A stretch of DNA of 64,000 nucleotides from a bacterium (GTDB lineage: Bacteria; SAR324; XYD2-FULL-50-16): the NCBI GenBank assembly GCA_018829445.1, contig JAHJTV010000082.1, positions 62,001 through 126,000 of the forward strand. Direction: 5' to 3'. The position numbers were made by a program, and so were the translations under genes. The notes under the pieces were generated by a model that saw only the letters and a program-made list of their open reading frames with translations, searched no databases and was not told the DNA's origin. This document shows, in pieces, positions 55,680-64,000 of the stretch; position 1 is the first letter of the stretch, and each line of letters starts with the position of its first letter.

Positions 55680-57215
55680 CTATTCCATTCTTTTAAATTC
55701 CCTACCTGCCAACAATAGTCCGAAAGTTAGAATACTCCAGTAAAGACCCATCGATAGACCGTTCCAATTGAATCCAAGCGAAAATTGCATGATGGAGTTC
55801 AGGGATTCATTCCCATAAAGGATCTCTTTCCATAGATGGCAGGTAAAACTAACGATGGTGAACAAATATAATTCTGCAAATACAACTCCGGAGAAGTAAC
55901 CAAATATTAATGCAAAAAGAACTAATATAAAGATGGGCAATAACACCAAACTCATGAACAGTATATGAAACACATTGTTGAGGGGAATAATAAAGGATTG
56001 TTTTTCAGTTAATTGATTAATGATGGGAAAAGTATATGCCAGAAGCCATAAACTGATGATAAAGATCGAACAAACGGCTTTGCAGGTCTTCTTCAAATAG
56101 CTATCGCGAGTTAATGTCCGGGGCAGAAAGGGTAAAATCAACAGTATACCTGCAACGGACAGGAATGACAGCTGAAACGACAGTTGTCCTATTGCCGCAG
56201 GTTGAAATGCAAGAACTACGGTTGCAACTCCCAATAATATAAACCATACGGACTGCCAATAGAACAGATGTTTAATGATTATCCACCAAGCCAGCATCAT
56301 GATTGCTCTTTGGGCTGATATAGGCATTCCTATTATCTGTAAAAAACCAAATATTAGTAATAAACTGGTTAAGTCAATGATCAAGGAGGCGTTGCCCTTT
56401 TTGATAATAGCCAAAGGGAAAGAAGTGAATCTGCGGAGAAAAAACGTTAACCACAAATAAAATATTCCGATGTGCATACCTGAAATGGCAAAAATATGTG
56501 AAATGCCCAGATCCTTTAATGCGGTACGGAGTTTAGGGGAAAATTCTGATCGGTTCGCCAAAGCCAGGGCTTTGAAAATACTGCGGGGGAAGCCGTCTAG
56601 ATAGTATTCAACTTTTGATTCAATATAAACCAGTAAATAAGATCTGTTTAAGTATTTATCCTGACTTGTCAGGTTGAACAGTTGGAAGTTTTTTTTCGGT
56701 TGAATTGTCAGAGTCCATGAATCGACCTCCTCTAGTTTTATATTTTTGAACTCGTATCTGCTTCCCGGATTAAGCCATCTTGTTTTTAATTTTGTTTGAG
56801 GATCAACAGGGAGATTGCCAAACGGCTTGAAGATTTGGTGCCCTTTGCACCAAATTGTGAGTTTTGAAAATCTATGGTAACCCGAATTCCCCAATGAGTT
56901 TTCATTTGCTACTCCAGAAAGATGGTCTATCTGTTCGATGCATACCTCCGGCAAAGATTTGGGGTGAGAAAACCATGACCCATTCGATATTGCCAATAGA
57001 ATGAATAAACAGAAAGAACACAATCGCCATTCTCTAATGAACAATCCGAAGAAACAAAGTGTGAGTTGGAAAATCAGTACAAATCCCCACCAGTGAATAT
57101 CCGAAGTGAAGTAAGCGTAATAGGGAATTAGGCTGATAATTAAGAACAGTGTTGGCGACGACAATCTTTCTGAGATATTAAAATTTATTTTTGATCTTGA
57201 TATTAGGGTAGCCAA
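55680..57215 (-). CDS. comEC: ComEC/Rec2-family competence membrane protein
   Basis: A 511-residue multi-helix membrane protein with the ComEC core motif ALKDLGISHIFAISGMHIGI, the region forming the DNA channel in natural transformation. An N-terminal OB-like DUF4131 part precedes it. The C-terminal metallo-beta-lactamase nuclease domain found in many ComEC proteins is absent; the protein ends after the last helices. Whether the cell is competent is unknown. It overlaps holA by 13 bases, so the two are translated together. Confidence 0.9.
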   Translation of the reverse strand: MATLISRSKINFNISERLSSPTLFLIISLIPYYAYFTSDIHWWGFVLIFQLTLCFFGLFIREWRLCSFCLFILLAISNGSWFSHPKSLPEVCIEQIDHLSGVANENSLGNSGYHRFSKLTIWCKGHQIFKPFGNLPVDPQTKLKTRWLNPGSRYEFKNIKLEEVDSWTLTIQPKKNFQLFNLTSQDKYLNRSYLLVYIESKVEYYLDGFPRSIFKALALANRSEFSPKLRTALKDLGISHIFAISGMHIGIFYLWLTFFLRRFTSFPLAIIKKGNASLIIDLTSLLLIFGFLQIIGMPISAQRAIMMLAWWIIIKHLFYWQSVWFILLGVATVVLAFQPAAIGQLSFQLSFLSVAGILLILPFLPRTLTRDSYLKKTCKAVCSIFIISLWLLAYTFPIINQLTEKQSFIIPLNNVFHILFMSLVLLPIFILVLFALIFGYFSGVVFAELYLFTIVSFTCHLWKEILYGNESLNSIMQFSLGFNWNGLSMGLYWSILTFGLLLAGREFKRME

Positions 57216-58603
57216 TGGCTTTCAATTGGAACGTTTTTTCTGAAACCGTTTTGACATATAAGGTAACAAATATTCTCCAATTTGGAGAGAACTTGTTTTG
57301 AGGAGTATTTAAGCTGTAAATCGCATCTGGAAAGATGTACAACAATGTTTTCAAGCTCAGTTGCGGTATATTTTCTTGTTTTTTGAATTAATTGTTTTGC
57401 AATCCATGGATTAAGTTTCATTTGGTCAATGACCATTTTCTCAGGATAATCCTGGTTTACCATCCAGCTTATCTTCAGTAATCTCCTGTATTGCGCGGAA
57501 ATCAAAGCAAAAATATTGACATGGTCCGATGTCTGTTCATTTAATAGTGTTTTTAAACACTCCAGCGAGTTTTTTAGGTCTTTTTCTGCCAGAAAATCAG
57601 TAACTCGAAATATGGCATATTTTTTAGAATGACTGACGGACTTGATTAACTCGTCGGGAGTAACGGTTTTTTCAGGAGAATCCCTGAGTGAAAGTTTTTC
57701 CAATTCCATATCCAGAATTGAAAAATCTGATCCGGCAATCTCCACTAAAAAATCGGCAGCAATTTGATCCATATAAAGACCCTTAGTCCTGGCCCGATCG
57801 ATTATCCAACCTATTGGTCTAAAATCGTCATAGGAAATGGTCTTTTTTATCTCGTGGGAGTTTTTTTTCAGCAACGCATATACTTCTTGATTCAATTCCC
57901 TTGTGTTCTTAATATTTGCAGAAATGGCCAGTTTGACTTGGGCGGATGGATTCCCCAATAACTGTATCAGTATTGATTGAAAATCATTGGAGTCGGTTAT
58001 CTGCTGCTCCTCATCAGGTTGCTGGTCAACAAAATTCAATTCCTTCTGCAGTTTCTGCTTTAAAAAATCTTGAACAGTCACCTCTCGGGAACCATTCCCT
58101 TTTTCACATATAATTTTCCGATTTTTCCATGAATCTTCGAGAGAGAGCGAATAGCTATTATCGATTTGCTTATTTATTGATTTTACCAATTGCCTGGCGG
58201 TAATTCGAAAATGAGTGGTTTGTGTTTCCGTCAATGTATCAGCATCATGCCAGTCAAGCTCATTGGTTTTGTCTTTTTTTACAAGGACGATCTTCTCCAG
58301 CTCCTTCGCCAGGTGTTGTTTCGCTTTTTTGTTTGAGGGTAAATTTTGGATATTTCGAATGTGGACGAGGATGACAGGAGAAAAAAAGGATACTGTGTTA
58401 CAGGTACTGCTTAATTCATTCAGTAGTTTTCGATTCTGATTCTGGTCTTTTGAAAAAAAATCGTTGGTATCAAAGGTATAAAACGCCTCTTTTTGTGCGT
58501 TTTCCGGCAATAAAGAAGTGACCAGACGTTGAATTTCCTCTTCTATTTCCAGATGTTGATTTCCATAAATAAAATACATGTGCTTCATAAAAGCGTTCTT
58601 CAT
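57203..58603 (-). CDS. holA: DNA polymerase III subunit delta
   Basis: A 466-residue clamp-loader delta subunit. The start HMYFIYGNQHLEIEEEIQRL matches HolA, and the second half shows SILDMELEKLSL, YAIFRVTDFLAEKDL and ALISAQYRRLLKISWM with the C-terminal helical collar. It opens the beta clamp at the replication fork. At 466 residues it is about 120 longer than usual. The surplus is a charged insert at about residues 92-205, in a domain that otherwise follows the family. ATG 58603 is used; ATGs at 58588 and 58579 are also possible. It is coupled to comEC. Confidence 0.88.
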   Translation of the reverse strand: MKNAFMKHMYFIYGNQHLEIEEEIQRLVTSLLPENAQKEAFYTFDTNDFFSKDQNQNRKLLNELSSTCNTVSFFSPVILVHIRNIQNLPSNKKAKQHLAKELEKIVLVKKDKTNELDWHDADTLTETQTTHFRITARQLVKSINKQIDNSYSLSLEDSWKNRKIICEKGNGSREVTVQDFLKQKLQKELNFVDQQPDEEQQITDSNDFQSILIQLLGNPSAQVKLAISANIKNTRELNQEVYALLKKNSHEIKKTISYDDFRPIGWIIDRARTKGLYMDQIAADFLVEIAGSDFSILDMELEKLSLRDSPEKTVTPDELIKSVSHSKKYAIFRVTDFLAEKDLKNSLECLKTLLNEQTSDHVNIFALISAQYRRLLKISWMVNQDYPEKMVIDQMKLNPWIAKQLIQKTRKYTATELENIVVHLSRCDLQLKYSSKQVLSKLENICYLICQNGFRKNVPIESHWLP

Positions 58604-59047
58604 TTAAAGTTTTTAACCTGAAGGGATACACTTGCTATCTCATCTTGATTTAGAGAATGATGTCAATAGGTTTGATTTTGTCAGTAAAGATTTGTATGGA
58701 AGATTCTGATATAAAGCGCTATCAATTGAAAGGTTGCCTTTGCCTATGGAGAAATTTCATAATTCCACTTAGCAGATGTTATTTATTTAGAATTTTTACA
58801 GCTTAGGAAAAAGGAACCAGCAGTTCGTAACCAATATAAAGAATATTGTCTTAATATTCCTTCTGTATCGAATACTTTTTCAGTCAATCAACTTGCCTGC
58901 AACAGAATAATCATTTAAAGGTGCTGAAATTTCACTAAAGAGATCCAGTTTAATTTTTTCTCACTTTTGTTGCTTATATCTACAAAGTAAAGTTATTCTT
59001 GTTTTAACAGGAATAAAAAACCAAATATATAATAATCAGGTTTAAAG
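58604..59047. other. Intergenic region between holA and an orphan gene
   Basis: About 440 bases between divergent genes. A possible promoter for the orphan gene lies at 59004-59033. Nothing else is recognised, and no repeats were seen. Confidence 0.45.
59004..59033 (+). promoter_or_regulatory. Possible promoter of the 594-residue orphan gene
   Basis: TTAACA (59004-59009), an 18-base spacer and TATAAT (59028-59033) lie 14 bases before ATG 59048. The leader would be very short. The match is good, but the sequence is AT-rich and chance is possible. Confidence 0.35.
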
Positions 59048-60832
59048 ATGGCAGATGTATTACTGTCAGAAGGTGATGACTTTTTAGAATCGAGATTTGA
59101 CCCCAAATATAGGGATCTGTTTCAAGAAAAAATTGGTTCCTTTGGGGATGTTGTTGTAGAAAGAGATTTTGATATTCCTACCAAGTTTTTTGGAAATTTT
59201 GATAAAAAAACGGAACAGGTGCTGTCAAATCTTGTCAAGTCAGTTTTTAACATCGCAGATAATCATGGTTTGAGAATTCAAAACAGTAATCCACGTATTG
59301 AATTTTACACAGAATCAGCCTGGGCTGGCAAAGAATCCAAAGCAAAAAAAACATTTAATAGTCTGCCGGCATCAGATGTTGTTTGGATTGATGGTGATCC
59401 CCATACCTGTGTTATTCTGCCCTATAAGATTGATTCTCTTGAAATAGTAATCAAAACGATCCGCTTGTTGTTTTCAAATTTGTTTGGGAAACTTTATATT
59501 GATGAGCTGGTACAAAGTGGACTCTATTTTAAAACAGGGTCTTCCAAATCAATTGAATTTGAGCTTGGGGAAAAAATTCGATTCTGCAGATTTGCAGATG
59601 AATATCCGAAACAGGTTCAACCGAGATTTATGGAATTGGGGAGGAGCATAAAAGGTGATAAAAAAAAGGTAATAGAATTTGGTAAAAAAGAGTTCTTCAG
59701 GATTTTGGAGGAAACCCAACAGGGTGCCATTAAAAAAGACCAGGATTTTGTTGAGAATACATTTTTGTTCCATCAAGCCTTTGCGCAAAATAAACCAGCA
59801 GAATTTTTTCAGATCATGGCAGACAAACATGCTGCGTCTCAATCGGAAATAGGCTTGGTGCTCCCACACGAAAAAAGAAGATTTGAACTCGTACAAAGCA
59901 AGAAACAATGGGCATATTTTGAAAGCTTTTATGAAAAACTGCAGTATGCATTAAATAGTATAAACGATCTGCAGGAATGCTTTAATTTATTGAATGATGA
60001 AAAAGAACTGTCCGATTTTTCACTTTCTGATTATTGGATCAGTACTTTGAATAACAGGGTCGTATTCTTAAAGAGAAAAGGCTTGGTAAAGCTTTTTTTG
60101 GTGGATGATGCCAAGCTGACACCAAATCAAAAAAAAGACAGTATGGAGTTTCCTTTATGGGTCTGGAAACAGCGTTTATTCAGGAACTTCCCCACATCCA
60201 ACAAACCGGAACATATTATCAAAATAATATCAAATCAATATAAGAATTCCATTTATCAAAAGGTTTTTGAAGCATCATTTCGATCAATAAACTGTTTAAA
60301 AAAAGTTCACTTAAAAACGAAATCTGAACTGAAAGAGCTATATGATTTTAAAAAACTAAAAGCTTTGATGATACTATTGGCTATCCGAAAACAGGGGATT
60401 GAAGATCTCTTTGCCGTTAGCCGACTAGTTCCGCAAATGGCACGGAGTAATGAATCAGACATGGAAAAAGTGACAAACAGAGCAATTAGTAGTTTTAAAC
60501 AAGGTTGGTCTTATTTTATCTCTTTTGCCCTTATTCACCAATACTACCTGGACAAAGGCGATTCAAAAAAAGCGATGGCTGAAAAATTTCTTTTAATAGT
60601 TAAAAAATATATTGATGAAAGGATTAACAACCATTCATCTTTTCAGGTTGCTTATTTGTTTTTATATATTTACCAAAAAAGCGGTTTTGATCTGAATATT
60701 CCACTGAAAATAATAAGAAAAAAATCCAAAGGATTGGAATTCTTTTTAATTAATAATGATAAGATAATGCAGCGTAATTCTTCAAATCAGGATATCATCG
60801 AGTCGAATGCCGAAAAACTGCTTCAATATTAG
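59048..60832 (+). CDS. Large cytoplasmic protein of unknown function
   Basis: A 594-residue product with no signal peptide, no membrane segment and no family I recognise. The N-terminal 230 residues look globular and include WIDGDPHTCVILPYKIDSL and FELGEKIRFCRFADEYPKQV. The rest is mostly helical and lysine-rich (for example KKVHLKTKSELKELYDFKKL). It is preceded by a possible promoter and followed 65 bases later by the glycosyltransferase fusion gene. Intact length, normal base composition and a clear start support a real gene. A structural search would be the quickest way to place it. Confidence 0.7.
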   Translation: MADVLLSEGDDFLESRFDPKYRDLFQEKIGSFGDVVVERDFDIPTKFFGNFDKKTEQVLSNLVKSVFNIADNHGLRIQNSNPRIEFYTESAWAGKESKAKKTFNSLPASDVVWIDGDPHTCVILPYKIDSLEIVIKTIRLLFSNLFGKLYIDELVQSGLYFKTGSSKSIEFELGEKIRFCRFADEYPKQVQPRFMELGRSIKGDKKKVIEFGKKEFFRILEETQQGAIKKDQDFVENTFLFHQAFAQNKPAEFFQIMADKHAASQSEIGLVLPHEKRRFELVQSKKQWAYFESFYEKLQYALNSINDLQECFNLLNDEKELSDFSLSDYWISTLNNRVVFLKRKGLVKLFLVDDAKLTPNQKKDSMEFPLWVWKQRLFRNFPTSNKPEHIIKIISNQYKNSIYQKVFEASFRSINCLKKVHLKTKSELKELYDFKKLKALMILLAIRKQGIEDLFAVSRLVPQMARSNESDMEKVTNRAISSFKQGWSYFISFALIHQYYLDKGDSKKAMAEKFLLIVKKYIDERINNHSSFQVAYLFLYIYQKSGFDLNIPLKIIRKKSKGLEFFLINNDKIMQRNSSNQDIIESNAEKLLQY

Positions 60833-60897
60833 CATGTCACAACGCACTGCATCTAAAACAATGAATCTTTTTCAAACCAACTAATAGTTGCTCTTTT

Positions 60898-63225
60898 ATG
60901 TCTACAGAAAAAAAAAGCCTGATACATCTTGATTGTCGTCAATTTGGAAGTAGTGGTATCGGCACCTACATTGAGAATTTGATCTCGCAATACCAAAAAT
61001 TGGATTCGGATCTGCAATTTAAACTCCTCCTAAAGAGAGAGCATATTAAGAATCTGTCATCAAATCCTGATTTCCAGTTAAATGAGTATAATGAGCCCAT
61101 TTATAGCATAATGGAACAGTTCAAATGGGTTAGCAGAGTCAACCCGTTTGGTGTTCTTCATGTGCCTCACTACAATGCTCCACTGCTTTATCCAGGAAAA
61201 CTGATTGTAACAGTCCATGATGTTTGCCACATTGCCATGAGGCAGTATTTTCCGGGCCTGTTGAAACGCTTGTATTCCAGTCTGTTTTTCAAACGGATAC
61301 TGGTCAAAGCGGCTCATATCATTACAGTTTCAAATTTCTCAAAGGCAGAAATAATGAGATATTTTGATATTGACCCCGAAAAAATTTCAGTCATTTATAA
61401 CGGAGTTAATTCAATATATCACCCCATTGAAAAGGAGGAGTCCGATAAGGTTCTTGAGAGATACAGGCTTCCAAATGAATACATCTTATTTCTTGGGAAC
61501 ATAAAAGCTCATAAAAACATCACGGGGGTGTTGGCCAGCTATAGGAAAGCAGTTTCGATGGATAACAGCCTTCCACCGCTGGTAATCCTGGGCAATAATG
61601 AAAAAATGAAAGAGGAGTTTTGTGACATCAATTCAATTCTTTCTGACAAGTTAATTCATAACAAAATCATTTTCACCGGAATATTGCCAACAGAAGCCCT
61701 TCCGTCAATTTATTCTCGTGCCCTTATTTTTCTGTTTCCCTCGTTTTATGAAGGGTTTGGTTTGACTAGTCTGGAGGCGATGGCATGTGGAACACCAGTC
61801 ATCACCTCGAACGTATCTGCAATTCCGGAAGTTGTTGATAATGCAGCCTTACTTGTTAATCCCCACGATAATGAACAGATAGCCTCATCCATATTGAGAT
61901 TGGCAGCGGACAGCGAATTGCAGCGAGATTATATTCAACGTGGATTTGATCAAGTTAAAAAGTACTCTTGGGAAAAATCGGCAGAATCCCATCTTCAAAT
62001 TTTTAGAAAAGTAGCTGAAACTACTACATTCAGGTCGAAACCACCCAAGATTGTTCCACCAACTTTTCTGGTGGAAAAGCAAAATATCCTGTTTTTGGAT
62101 CAATATGGAGATAGGGTCGGTGGAGGCCAGGTTATTCTTCTCGATATTCTTGAAAAGTTCCGATCAAGCGGATTGTGGAATGTGTACGTTTCATTGCCCG
62201 AAGAGGGCAACTTTACCCAGCTACTGTCAGAAAGAGGTTTTCCGTATCATATAATAAAAACGTGGCAACCCACCTGGCATCACGAGATCCATTTTTTCGA
62301 TTATTTTAATTATACCTTAAGCTCTATAAAAAGTAGTTATTATATCGGGAGATTGATAAAAAAGAACGGAATAAAAGTAGTTTATTGCAATGGTGGGCGT
62401 ACATTTTTAAACGGAGCCTTTCTCTCCACCTTATTCTCCCTGAAACTTTTTTTTCACCTTCATCTTCTGCTTGAAGAGAAACAAAAAAAAGCCGTGACTA
62501 TTCTTGGCAGAGCTCCCGGTGTTAAATCTATTTTTGCAGTTTCCAAGTTATTAGAACATCAATACCTGAAGCACTCTATTTATCGTAAGATGTGTGTCGT
62601 TTCGAATTGGGTTTCACCTGAATTGCTTTCAACTCAATTGATTACACGAAAGGCCCAAATTGCTCTTCCGATCAGAATTGGAATTGTTGGGCAGATTTCA
62701 AAAGCGAAAGGACAATGGACAGTATTAACAACGTTACTGGAAAGTGAAGCGATTCTTCCAATAAAGCTGTTGATTTTCGGGGATCATCTGATTCACGAAC
62801 CTGAGCATTGGCAAGAAGTATTGGACTTGATCGACGGTTTAAATAGAAGTGGGTGGGATGTTGAATATCGAGGATTTGTTAATAAAAAGACACAAATCTA
62901 TGATAATATAGATGTTTTGGTTATTCCTTCTCTTGTTTCAGAATCATTTGGTTTGACGGCAATTGAAGCGATGGTTAGAGAAGTGATTGTGATTGCGAAT
63001 CGGTCCGGTGCCTTGGTTGAAACAATAAAACATGGTGAAAATGGATTACTGTATGATGCGACTGAAATGAGTCAGTTACTGACGATTTTGCACACACTTG
63101 TTAGAAATGAGATCGATTGTGAGAAGTTACGCAGAGAAGGATTAAAAACAGTTCATTCCAATTATCATCCGGAAAAGCAGTTGGAGCTTTTGCATAAAAC
63201 TGTGTATGAAGCGGCTATTCAATAG
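60898..63225 (+). CDS. Tandem GT4-GT4 glycosyltransferase fusion
   Basis: A 775-residue protein made of two GT-B folds. The first (about 1-385) starts with SSGIGTYIENLI and has FYEGFGLTSLEAMACGTPVI (E285 the first E of the E-x7-E motif) and SNVSAIPEVV. The second (about 392-775) starts with ILFLDQYGDRVGGGQVILLD and has ESFGLTAIEAM (from residue 682) and HGENGLLYD. Both E-x7-E signatures are intact, so both halves may be active, adding two sugars in sequence (inference). It probably works on surface polysaccharide at the inner membrane. Its 3' end overlaps convergent thiN by 11 bases. Confidence 0.9.
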   Translation: MSTEKKSLIHLDCRQFGSSGIGTYIENLISQYQKLDSDLQFKLLLKREHIKNLSSNPDFQLNEYNEPIYSIMEQFKWVSRVNPFGVLHVPHYNAPLLYPGKLIVTVHDVCHIAMRQYFPGLLKRLYSSLFFKRILVKAAHIITVSNFSKAEIMRYFDIDPEKISVIYNGVNSIYHPIEKEESDKVLERYRLPNEYILFLGNIKAHKNITGVLASYRKAVSMDNSLPPLVILGNNEKMKEEFCDINSILSDKLIHNKIIFTGILPTEALPSIYSRALIFLFPSFYEGFGLTSLEAMACGTPVITSNVSAIPEVVDNAALLVNPHDNEQIASSILRLAADSELQRDYIQRGFDQVKKYSWEKSAESHLQIFRKVAETTTFRSKPPKIVPPTFLVEKQNILFLDQYGDRVGGGQVILLDILEKFRSSGLWNVYVSLPEEGNFTQLLSERGFPYHIIKTWQPTWHHEIHFFDYFNYTLSSIKSSYYIGRLIKKNGIKVVYCNGGRTFLNGAFLSTLFSLKLFFHLHLLLEEKQKKAVTILGRAPGVKSIFAVSKLLEHQYLKHSIYRKMCVVSNWVSPELLSTQLITRKAQIALPIRIGIVGQISKAKGQWTVLTTLLESEAILPIKLLIFGDHLIHEPEHWQEVLDLIDGLNRSGWDVEYRGFVNKKTQIYDNIDVLVIPSLVSESFGLTAIEAMVREVIVIANRSGALVETIKHGENGLLYDATEMSQLLTILHTLVRNEIDCEKLRREGLKTVHSNYHPEKQLELLHKTVYEAAIQ

Positions 63226-63850
63226 AATTTTCAGTAATTAAAAGCAGGTGTCCAGATTCAAATTCAATTGTTGCAGGACTTTCACTTATTTTATTGGAAA
63301 CAGAGCACAAGTTGCCGAATTCCAAATTGGCATCAGTCAGATTCCACTCCAAACCGAAGGAGGAAACCTTTTCCACCTTCCCAAAAATCGGAATAAGAGA
63401 GATACGAGAACCGATGGGTGCGTGAAACGTTGTGCTTTGTGTGATGGAATAAACCTTCTCCGTTTCACTTGTAAAACAAAGTGTTACGTTTTTTTCGGAA
63501 AAGCACTTGATCAATCCCAGATTGTATAAACTATGATCCAAACGATCTCCAAAAGCTCCCAAAACGTTGATATTTAAAACGTTTTTATCAATACAAAAAT
63601 TGACTGCTTTTTCACTGTCCGTTGTACTTTGATCTTCTATCTTATGCTGTTCAACAGCTTTATAATAGTTGATTGCCTCTGAGGAAATTGAGTCAAAATC
63701 TCCTATAATGACATCGGGGATCATTTTATATTGAAAGAGATAGTTTGCCGCCCCGTCTGCACATATTTTAAGATCCTTGTTTCTCCAGCAATTCAGCAGT
63801 AGTTTTAGTGAAGGAGGAGATCCATTTAATAAAATCAGGGCATTTGTCAT
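63215..63850 (-). CDS. thiN: Thiamine diphosphokinase
   Basis: A 211-residue thiamine pyrophosphokinase that converts thiamine plus ATP to thiamine diphosphate. ICADGAANYLF, PDVIIGDFDSIS, DQSTTDSEKAV and VLGAFGDRLDHSLYNLGLI are the conserved metal and substrate segments, and SRISLIPIFG belongs to the C-terminal thiamine-binding half. The length fits the ThiN/TPK1-type enzyme. It lies 56 bases downstream of the alr stop on the same strand, possibly one transcript, and overlaps the GT4 fusion gene tail-to-tail by 11 bases. Confidence 0.93.
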   Translation of the reverse strand: MTNALILLNGSPPSLKLLLNCWRNKDLKICADGAANYLFQYKMIPDVIIGDFDSISSEAINYYKAVEQHKIEDQSTTDSEKAVNFCIDKNVLNINVLGAFGDRLDHSLYNLGLIKCFSEKNVTLCFTSETEKVYSITQSTTFHAPIGSRISLIPIFGKVEKVSSFGLEWNLTDANLEFGNLCSVSNKISESPATIEFESGHLLLITENSIE

Positions 63851-63906
63851 AATAGCATAAGGACGTTATTCGTATCCATCAATTCTCAATTTGAGAGGTG
63901 ATGGTG

Positions 63907-64000
63907 TCAATTAATATATTTTCTTGGAACTCTTGAAGATATATTACATGTAATTTCATAATTAATGGTATTGATCCAATTTGCCATCTCTGTGGCTGAG
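63907..64000 (-). CDS. alr: Alanine racemase, C-terminal end only
   Basis: On the minus strand the frame entering at the window edge reads ATEMANWINTINYEITCNI then SSRVPRKYIN and stops at 63907. This matches the C-terminus of PLP-dependent alanine racemase (GTINYEI..ISxRVPRxY). The gene makes D-alanine for peptidoglycan. Only the last 30 residues are in the window, so the call rests on this tail. Confidence 0.75.
   Translation of the reverse strand, partial: SATEMANWINTINYEITCNISSRVPRKYIN

Overview
The window is a 64 kb piece of an AT-rich chromosome from a Gram-negative bacterium. Support for this comes from lipoproteins with lipoboxes, an OmpA-type peptidoglycan-binding protein, a predicted outer-membrane barrel, pseudopilins with a GspE-type ATPase, and FliP/FliQ. 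The organism is therefore probably flagellated. GatB-type tRNA amidation, NikR, PTS EIIA proteins without sugar permeases, a giant kinase/ATPase/GAF protein and cysteine-framed pentapeptide repeats point loosely to a deltaproteobacterial or SAR324-like lineage. That placement is inference and no rRNA is present to settle it. No CRISPR array, intact prophage or intact transposase was seen.

Layout. 1-11 kb: edge of a methyltransferase gene, tsaC, a 230-bp palindromic repeat, a secreted five-module pentapeptide protein, then a + strand run (sugar nucleotidyltransferase, two PTS EIIA proteins, RDD, HD phosphohydrolase), pyrC, YjbQ and Usp. 11-22 kb: pepN, gatB, a DUF368 lipid carrier transporter, a GT2, a MltD-like lytic transglycosylase and three overlapping pseudopilin genes. 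21.6-25.2 kb (minus strand): fliQ, fliP and an O-antigen ligase/polymerase-like gene. 25.8-30.4 kb: a DnaQ-like exonuclease, gspE and a membrane cyclase-like protein that has lost both metal-binding Asp residues. 30.4-34.9 kb (minus strand): nikR-murJ-lepB-outer membrane protein-ydcF, an envelope-biogenesis run. 35.4-41.2 kb: two lipoproteins and a 1520-residue pseudokinase/ATPase/GAF protein.

41.2-49.6 kb is the accessory stretch. It holds a nested palindromic element, a 71-residue orphan, a lipoprotein made of a duplicated coiled coil, an OmpA-domain coiled-coil protein, a DUF2914 membrane protein and a SulP transporter. The SulP 3' end abuts a truncated Big_5-type lipoprotein. Next come a decayed type I restriction HsdS C-terminus and two tRNA genes (Glu, Lys). 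The broken genes beside tRNAs suggest a site of repeated gain and loss.

49.9-64 kb is mostly housekeeping: class II aldolase, argB, a MoaD/ThiS-like protein, DUF2851, an M23 peptidase with a good promoter, comEC and holA (overlapping), a 594-residue orphan, a double GT4 glycosyltransferase fusion, thiN, and the C-terminal end of alr at the window edge.

Much of the window serves the envelope: MurJ, DUF368, MltD, M23, O-antigen ligase, glycosyltransferases, LepB, OmpA and lipoproteins. No complete novel multi-gene system is demonstrated. The best candidates for new biology are the duplicated coiled-coil lipoprotein with its OmpA neighbour, the two catalytically degenerate signalling proteins, the cysteine-framed pentapeptide protein and the 594-residue orphan.
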